A DNA stretch of 64,000 bases from Eutrigla gurnardus. Its lineage: Eukaryota > Chordata > Actinopteri > Perciformes > Triglidae. The stretch covers positions 9,173,604-9,237,603 of the forward strand of contig OY741271.1 in assembly GCA_963514095.1 (NCBI GenBank). The letters are read 5' to 3'. Position numbers and translations under genes: made by a program. Positions 57,901-64,000 of the stretch are shown piece by piece. Within the stretch, counting starts at the first letter, position 1. Each line of letters begins with the position of its first letter. The notes beneath the pieces are model-generated. The model did not search any database. It had not been told where the DNA came from and saw nothing but the letters and a program-made list of their open reading frames with translations.

Positions 57901-59056
57901 CCTCAAATATTGAGGCAGGAATAACGTATAATTAATAATATATAAATGTTATTCCTCGAACTGAAATCTTTAAGCAGAAGTTCTGTGGTGGATTATTCCA
58001 TATTCACCAGACTTATCCTTTTAACCCGAGCCTGGAAAGATTGACAAGCATTAGTTCATAACACTGAGAGGTGATTCTGTGCGGTGTACCAGTGGTATCC
58101 TAAGTTCATACTGCACAGTTTAATAACTGTAATCTGATCTTGGACTAAAATCTGATTATATGGAATTAAAGGTTAGATAAACCGTTCACAGAAATGATTT
58201 TCCTCCACTCCAATACTTGTCCTACTGACTAACTTCCATCGCTTTTTCAACAAAGAAGAGACAGATATTCCTAATAGGTGTAATGATACATAAATACCAA
58301 ATGTATATATACCTGAGATGCTGATTTTCACACATTGAAACAGAAATGTGCCAGGGAGACTTTCAGTGTATTGGACTGAAAACTCTGCAGGTCCTTTTCC
58401 TGTCAGTGGAAGGATGTGGAGACAGTGCCCCCATGTGGTCATGGGGCTGAAATACGTCCTGTCCCCTATTAAATGGCACATAGTAGCCTACTTCAGAAGA
58501 TAATAGAGTTTATAGAACTACAATGTGCCTCTCGTTGAGCGTTGAGGCCAGAGATCTATACATATGTGCCTGAGAGGCTCAGACAGACTCAGCAAGACAC
58601 ATCTCCCATAGAGCCTTTATATATTAGTGGATCATGTTTTAACTGCATTTTGGAATCAGACTGTTTCATATTACATCCATTTATTATGAGGGTTTTACAC
58701 GTGAATGAGAAGACCACTGAATAAAATCAGCAAATAAGATGCATTATTTAAAGTAACACTTAATATGACATCAACATACTATACTTGTTATGACTTCACT
58801 GCATTGTGTCAACAAATGATATCAAAAAAGAAATAGAATGTGTTTTACACTTATCGAAGAGGCAAATTTACAAATCTAAACAGTGATAAATTGCATCACC
58901 CAAAACATAATACAAGTAACTTTTTGAGAAACAAACTACTAATGATAAAGAAATACTTACACATCACTTCAAAAAATGAACAAATATCAAAGAAAATCGT
59001 ATTTTCGGGGGAAAAAAAGTCATAAAATAGCATGTCGAAAATTCACAAAAAATGAA

Positions 59057-59130
59057 TATATTTTTATGACTGTTTTGGACTCACTACACTCAGACTTTGC
59101 TTGACATACCATACGAGGGATTTTTGTGAC
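59057..59130 (+). repeat. Inverted repeat, left arm (74 bp)
   Basis: Reverse complement of 59205-59278 with 5 mismatches by hand alignment. The spacer is also 74 bp, so the whole can form a hairpin or cruciform. Confidence 0.85.
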
Positions 59131-59204
59131 ATAATCAGATTTCTCGAAAAAAGAGTCATACTATAGCATGTCGAAAATTCACAAAAAAGTCACATGATCA
59201 AAAT

Positions 59205-59278
59205 GTCATAAAAATCCCTCGTATTGTATGTAAAGCAAACTCTGAGTGTAATGAGTCCAAAACAGTCATAAAAATATA
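59205..59278 (+). repeat. Inverted repeat, right arm (74 bp)
   Basis: Pairs with 59057-59130. The same module recurs in direct orientation at about 59475-59542. Confidence 0.85.
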
Positions 59279-59690
59279 TGGTCATATTTTTCGGGGGAAA
59301 AAAGTCATACGACAGCATGTCGAAAATTCACAAAAAGTCAGTTGATAAAATTCATAAATTGTTGCAAAAAAATGCACATAGTCAAAATATTGGAAAAACA
59401 AAGTCATATGTTGAAAATTTATGAAAAAGTCAGTTGCCAAAATTCCTAAATGTTTGTAGCAAAGTGATTAAAAACTCATAAAAATCCCTTGTATGGTATG
59501 TCAAGCAACGTCTGGGTGTAGTGAGTCCAAAACAGTCATAAACACCCTAGTCAATTTATTAAAAAAAATAAAATAAAAAAAATCATAGGATAGTATGTCA
59601 AAAATTTACAAAAATGTCAGTCGCCAAATTTCATAAATTATGAAAAAGTCATGACAAGCCCTCGTATTGCATTCCGCATCACTGTTTTTG

Positions 59691-60840
59691 GTTGACACAT
59701 CTTCTGAATGAAGATAATTCTGTGTTTGTGTCTCCAAGCTGTTTGGCTGGTGATTCAGTGCCGGAGATGAGTGGTCCTGTACATAGTGCTGCTGTTCTGT
59801 TACCTATTGCTTGGTGCTTCACCTTGTGTGTTGGGACAGTGAGTGTTTTTCCCTATGGCCTCTGTGGAGGAAGCTTTGGAGCTCTAATAGAAGAATGACT
59901 GAAGTGCTGTTTATTGGGTGTCATACATCAGCTACTGGTCTTAAGCTGGGAGCGGTTGCACCTGGCTCTCATGCAGGAAAAAAGTGTTTCTTGGTTGGTG
60001 TTTTCCGGCTAACAGCAGACCGTTTAGCTTCAGCTTAAAATAAATAAACGTTTTTTGTGATCATGGCTGTGCTCAATGTTTCTGGGTAGTAATTTGGCAA
60101 AGGTAAAGTTGGCAAGTTGTTTGTTACAGGAGGGATGTGGGGAACTGTCAATTGGAGGTGGCATTAAAGTTGGTAGGGGCCTGTTGCCTTTGGACCAGAA
60201 GTGCTACAGTTTATGTCTTGGTTGTAGTTTGGTTGCCTCTTTGTGCTGTGCATTATGGGACGACTTGGGTGACTAGTGAGTCTTTGTTCTAGAGGAACCT
60301 TTGGATGCTACTTTAGTTGGGCGTTTACCATAATTCCAGTTCTGTGTGTTTTTTAGCTGGTAATTATGGAAACGCTCTCTGAAGAAGCCTTCAATCTAGT
60401 GCAGCACCACGTGACTCAGATCTTACTGGCCTTCTTTCTCAGCTGTCTCTCCTAAATGCTTGGATTTGCTGGGTTGCAGCAGACATTGATTGGTGGGCTG
60501 GGGGGGATTCACTACAAATAGTCTGTGTATTGAAGGTTGTATTTGTAAAAGTGTGTGTTGGAGCTGTGGTGTGGCTTTATTCCTGTTGGGAACACAGTTT
60601 TATTGGGGTGGAGGTGTGATGACCCGTCCTATCCAGAAGGGGTCTGTGTTCCATTTCTTGACATTAACAGCTGATTGTGGTTCCAGGTCTAAAAGCTCAT
60701 CACAGGAACATGGACCTCTCTCTCTTCCTGTGTTACACTGCTGCTGCTTTATTTGATTGAGACACAAGCACACACTACTGATCACTGAGATGTCTCGTGC
60801 ATTTGGTTCTTTTGATTAAATGAGAAATAAATGTGTCTAA
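59691..60840 (+). other. T/G-rich block between two repeat clusters, unknown
   Basis: About 1.1 kb whose + strand is visibly rich in T and G and poor in A and C compared with its flanks. Several short open frames run along the + strand (60-90 codons), and a poly(A)-type AATAAA occurs near 60825. No domain or family was recognised. It could be a decayed gene or retrocopy, or the inside of a mobile unit. Confidence 0.35.
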
Positions 60841-60864
60841 GACTTGTAACTTGTAAAGTTGTGT

Positions 60865-61040
60865 TGCAGCCTCAGTCATAGTATATGTTGATAAATGTCA
60901 GTGTAGTTTGTCAAAGTCACCAAAGTGATAGTATAGCATTTAGAAAAAGTACAACATCACAGTATGTCAACAGTGTCATAGTATATAGTGTTAAATAATG
61001 GTACTTCTGAAAAAGTCATAGTATAGTTTGTCAGTAAAAT
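60865..61040 (+). repeat. Second cluster of the gtcatagtatag-type repeat
   Basis: Words such as agtcatagtatatgttgat, gtgatagtatagcattta and gtcatagtatagtttgtcag recur here. They are related to the agtcatactatagcatgtcg units at 59.0-59.6 kb, so this repeat lies on both sides of the T/G-rich block. Confidence 0.6.
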
Positions 61041-61460
61041 GTATTCAATAATTGTGTAAAAAATGAATCATCAATTATTTCTGAAGAAATGCTGCAGATC
61101 CTGAGACTTGCTTGCCACCTGCTGGTGAAGTTTAGGTGTTGTACCTCAGGTAGCAGCCTCCAGAGGTGACAGTAACAGGAACGTTTAGTGGGTTTGCTGT
61201 TAAAACCGATTCTCTTGGTAGGATGAGCATGCTTCGTAATACAGGTCAATGTGAAACTGGCTTGAAGTCTGACTGACCCTACTATTGGTTAGATTTATGA
61301 CCTCAGTAAACCTAGTCCTAATGAGCTCATGGTCTCCATCACTAGTTTAAATGTTTCAATACAGCTTGATGTTCATGTAGTAAAGTATAGTCCCATTTAG
61401 AGTAAAATAAACAGGGTGTTGCTGTCCAGTCTGGGTGTTTTCTCTTAGAACTTGAACCCT

Positions 61461-61813
61461 GGGCTGCACGGTGGTGTAGTGGGTAGCACTCTTGCCTCAC
61501 AGCAAGGTTCAATTCCCGGGTCGGGCCCGTGTGGAGTTTGCATGTTCTCCCCGTGTAAGCGTGGGTTCTCTCCGGGTTCTCCGGCTTCCTCCCACAGTCC
61601 AAAGACATGCAGGATGGGGATAGGTTAATTGATGACTCTAAATTGACCGTAGGTGTGAATGTGAGCGTGAATGGTTGTTTGTCTCTATATGTCGGCCCTG
61701 TGATAGACTGGCGACCTGTCCAGGGTGAACCCCGCCTTCACCCAATGACAGCTGGGATCAGCTCCAGCCCCCCCGTGACCCTGAATACAGGTTAAGCGGT
61801 AGACAATGGATGG
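61461..61813 (+). mobile_element. Full-length tRNA-headed SINE with target-site duplication
   Basis: The 353-bp retroelement has a pol III-type head: an A-box-like tggtgtagtgg at 61471-61481 and a B-box-like ggttcaattcc at 61506-61516. A body and tail shared with the copy at 13.7 kb follow, ending ggatgg. It is flanked by gaacttgaaccct at 61448-61460 and repeated at 61813-61825 (a one-base overlap with the element end is possible). I recognise the body as a very common teleost interspersed repeat, probably mobilised by a LINE sharing its 3' tail. The exact family name is not certain. Confidence 0.88.
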
Positions 61814-62857
61814 AACTTGAACCCTTTCAGTGTGACAGTTTTGGTAGCCTAAATGCCTCATTGAGTGTTTGGTTGTAGTTAGCTACACCCTTAACTGCTG
61901 GCTGGCAAAAAACAAGAGGATGGCCAGAATAACTGAACTGGAGGCTTCAAAACGGTGACATTAGGGTGACTACATCCACTTGTTATGATTGGCCACAACC
62001 TCAGAAAAGCACACTTTTCTGAAATGACGGTTATGGTTAGATTCAAATAAGCTAAACTACAGAGTGAAGCCTCTGTGAAGTAAGGGGACAGAGAGAGCAG
62101 AGTGGCGGTAAGGATGCATGAGTAACAGATTAAGCCAGAGAGGGAGTGAATGTAGTGGCGGACAGGTATTGTATCTGGTGAGGAGATGGATTGGGAGAGC
62201 GTAGGATAAGAAGTGGGTGGAGATGTGGAGTTACAGTGAGGTTGGAGGTAGAGCAGTGTCTGGTGAATGAGATTGCCAGATTTGTGAGTAGGTGGAGGAG
62301 TGAGTGAGAGAAGAAAGAAGAGGCTTTTCTGTATGGATGTTGAAGTCACCAAGAAGAACAAGCGGCTATTTTCAGGGAGGTTAGAAAGGAGGCCGTCTCA
62401 TCCCTACAAACATGCTTGAATGGTACTGGAAGAATAACAATGGCAGCATGAAATTCAAATGACAGTGGAGTCAAATGTGGCAGCGGTAAAACAGCCAGTG
62501 GGTCTGGGTGAAAGTGTAAGCCAAGGCTCAGTGAGAGCACAAGGCAAACATGTCTACTTCCATTCCCGGCCTTTCCTCGTCAACCCATCGATATGGAAGT
62601 AAAAGGATTTGAGCAGCTTTACGTCAGGAGATGATTTTAATTACTTAGTGGCAAATTACCATTATTCCTACCGATCACATATCCTAACAATATTCTCTGA
62701 GTTACATTTTCAACATTTCATACTGGGAACACAATTCTTTGCAGAGCTCTTTCTATTTTTTGCGGGAGTTTTCGGAAATATTTAAGGATATTTCTGTGTT
62801 GAAATAGCTGCTAATATTTACTCTGTTTAAAATGTGAAAACATATTAAGTATCATTA

Positions 62858-62919
62858 ACAACGGGAGTTGAACCCCCGTCACCTGCGCTGGAGTCAGCAT
62901 TGCTCAACATTACACTGTG
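62858..62919 (-). pseudogene. tRNA-like remnant (tRNA-Trp-like, CCA anticodon region)
   Basis: Minus strand shows a perfect T-arm, acgggggttcaactcccgt (B box ggttcaactcc). Before it is ctgactccagcgcag, resembling the Trp anticodon loop (CTCCAGA in the true gene), and further up a weak A-box-like stretch, tgtaatgttgagca. The acceptor and D stems do not pair, so it is a pseudogene or a SINE head. Confidence 0.45.
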
Positions 62920-63768
62920 CATCTGAAAATAAAACGTGATCAACTTTAGATAAATCGGCTGTTTCATTCAGTATAAATTCAGGTGGCAGGCATGCAAGTA
63001 ACTCAATGTGTTTTTTATTCCATGTTCTAGATGGATTTTGCCTTATTTTTATGATACCACATAGCTACATATCAGCCTACTGTTATTTTAACATTGTGGC
63101 CATTATTATTTTCAAAGGTGTTTCCAATTAAGTCAGTCATAACGGCCATATATAAAGTCATAGTGTGGCCACTCTTTTACTGCCCTCACATAGTTAATAG
63201 CAGACAGGACACTTCCTGTTTATACCATTTCAAAATAAGAGTCCCAGATATTCCAGTATAATGTGCACACAAGAGCAAATTTCATTCACCAGAACCATAT
63301 AGTACAAGCCGCTCGATGAAGTAGGTTACACACAAATACCAAGTAACTGCTGGAATATCACAATAATGAATGTTTCAGTTAAGATCCGTGGTTAGTAAAT
63401 GTAGATTTTTAGGCTTCGCATTTAGTCGGTCCACTATAATTGTCTGTATTTCCTTTTTTGCATATGCTTTATTTCCTCATAGATTTCTATCAGAAGCAGC
63501 AGCTGACTTGGTGAAAGTCCACGTCTTTCAATGTCTGCATCAGTAAATCTGTGATTGACACCGTGGTCATTTGAAGAAAGCCTTGAAGGTGCGTTGATCC
63601 GAATGACTTACACCTGGCTTGACTTAGTCGCTCCTCTTCATCCTGGCTTGGCCAACATGAAACGCATTAAGCCAGGATACACTGAGGAGACTCAAGCCTC
63701 GCCTTTTCTGTCATCCCGGATTTCTAAATTCTGCTTTGTGAAATAGCCCCCAGGTGAAGGACTTACCC

Positions 63769-63810
63769 AGTGGTTCCCAAACTTTACCCTCAAGGGCCCC
63801 CTTTTGTAGA
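63769..63810 (+). mobile_element. hAT-like terminal sequence (solo end)
   Basis: cagtggttcccaaactttac, followed by caagggcccccttttg, resembles the 5' end of hAT elements. The window ends before a partner could be located. Confidence 0.4.
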
Positions 63811-63912
63811 TGAAAAAATAATTAGTAAATTTCCCGTTTCCCGCATTTTATTACCAAATTCCATGTTTTACATTTTTATAAAGTCTATGTATGTTTTACA
63901 ATTAAAGAGCCT

Positions 63913-63928
63913 CCCCCCCCCCCCCCCC
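63913..63928 (+). repeat. C homopolymer
   Basis: Sixteen C in a row. Confidence 0.9.
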
Positions 63929-64000
63929 AGCAAATTGTGTCTAATCATGTGGTTGATGAATCAAAATGTATAAAATCAAGAAGAAAATATAAGAAAATAT

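Larger units (their letters stand above)
49978..58985. other. Noncoding region
   Basis: Nine kilobases without a supportable gene. It holds the GT tract at 51.62 kb, the C homopolymer plus CA tract at 51.88 kb, and otherwise AT-rich sequence. Open frames are short and show no family motif. Confidence 0.5.
58990..59690. repeat. Cluster of diverged repeats with an inverted (foldback) pair
   Basis: A unit built on gcatgtcgaaaattcacaaa recurs at about 59014, 59151 and 59300, with weaker forms at 59390 and 59570. Between units lies a second module (tgagtccaaaacagtcataa) present in both orientations: 59057-59130 is the reverse complement of 59205-59278, and a third copy is at about 59475-59542. 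A partial fourth (ccctcgtattgcattcc) is near 59660. Confidence 0.85.
61826..64000. other. Noncoding right end
   Basis: Apart from the tRNA-like remnant, the hAT-like end and a C homopolymer (63913-63928), nothing is recognised. The stretch around 62060-62330 is purine-rich on the + strand. Confidence 0.4.

Noticed and set aside
61891..62361. 156-codon minus-strand frame
   Set aside because: Low-complexity Ser/Thr/Leu/Pro-rich translation of a purine-rich stretch; no recognisable domain or splice context.
1..64000. CRISPR arrays, bacterial operons or phage features
   Set aside because: Spliced vertebrate genes, SINEs and microsatellites show eukaryotic DNA; no regular spacer-repeat pattern exists and the repeat clusters are degenerate.

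Overview
The window is vertebrate genomic DNA, almost certainly from a teleost fish, probably a percomorph. The supporting evidence is AT-rich noncoding sequence, dense microsatellites, a tRNA-headed SINE of a type I recognise as common in teleosts, fragments resembling fish hAT transposons, and a SHP-2-family phosphatase gene whose exon pattern matches the vertebrate gene. Only two protein-coding genes can be supported.

ptpn11 (SHP-2, + strand, 7412-38484). Fifteen coding exons can be placed by hand with GT-AG borders and a continuous frame. They encode 594 residues: N-SH2, C-SH2, a PTP domain with an intact HCSAGIGRTG signature (catalytic Cys458), and a short tail with two Tyr motifs. Exon 1 encodes only MTSR plus two bases and lies 12 kb upstream of exon 2, as in mammalian PTPN11. 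Exons 2-8 and 10-13 have the same lengths as I recall for human PTPN11, whereas exon 9 and the tail exons differ. The SH2 half is SHP-2-like. The catalytic half carries many SHP-1-like residues, and the tail has lost the proline-rich stretch. This suggests the more diverged of the two teleost copies (probably ptpn11b), but the copy assignment is inferred. A 3'UTR intron after the stop and a long 3'UTR ending near 44.1 kb are likely but unproven.

rnf223 (- strand, 46067-46780). This is a single-exon gene for a 237-residue RING-finger protein with a C-terminal membrane anchor. It lies tail to tail with ptpn11.

Layout. 1-7.2 kb: noncoding, with a possible 3' end of an upstream + strand gene near 2.63 kb. 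7.2-7.4 kb: ptpn11 promoter and 5'UTR. 7.4-38.5 kb: ptpn11, with introns 1 (12 kb) and 2 (8.5 kb) full of microsatellites and transposon debris. 38.5-44.1 kb: probable 3'UTR intron and exon. 46-46.8 kb: rnf223. 46.9-50 kb: two direct copies of an unclassified 450-480 bp repeat. 50-59 kb: noncoding. 59-61 kb: a cluster of diverged repeats with a 74-bp-arm foldback, enclosing a T/G-rich block. 61.46-61.81 kb: a full-length SINE with target-site duplications. 62.9 kb: a tRNA-like remnant. The rest is noncoding.

No new enzyme system was found. The most interesting items are the SHP-2/SHP-1 mosaic phosphatase with its altered tail, the foldback repeat cluster around the T/G-rich block, the paired repeat beside rnf223, and the two SINE copies with readable insertion scars.
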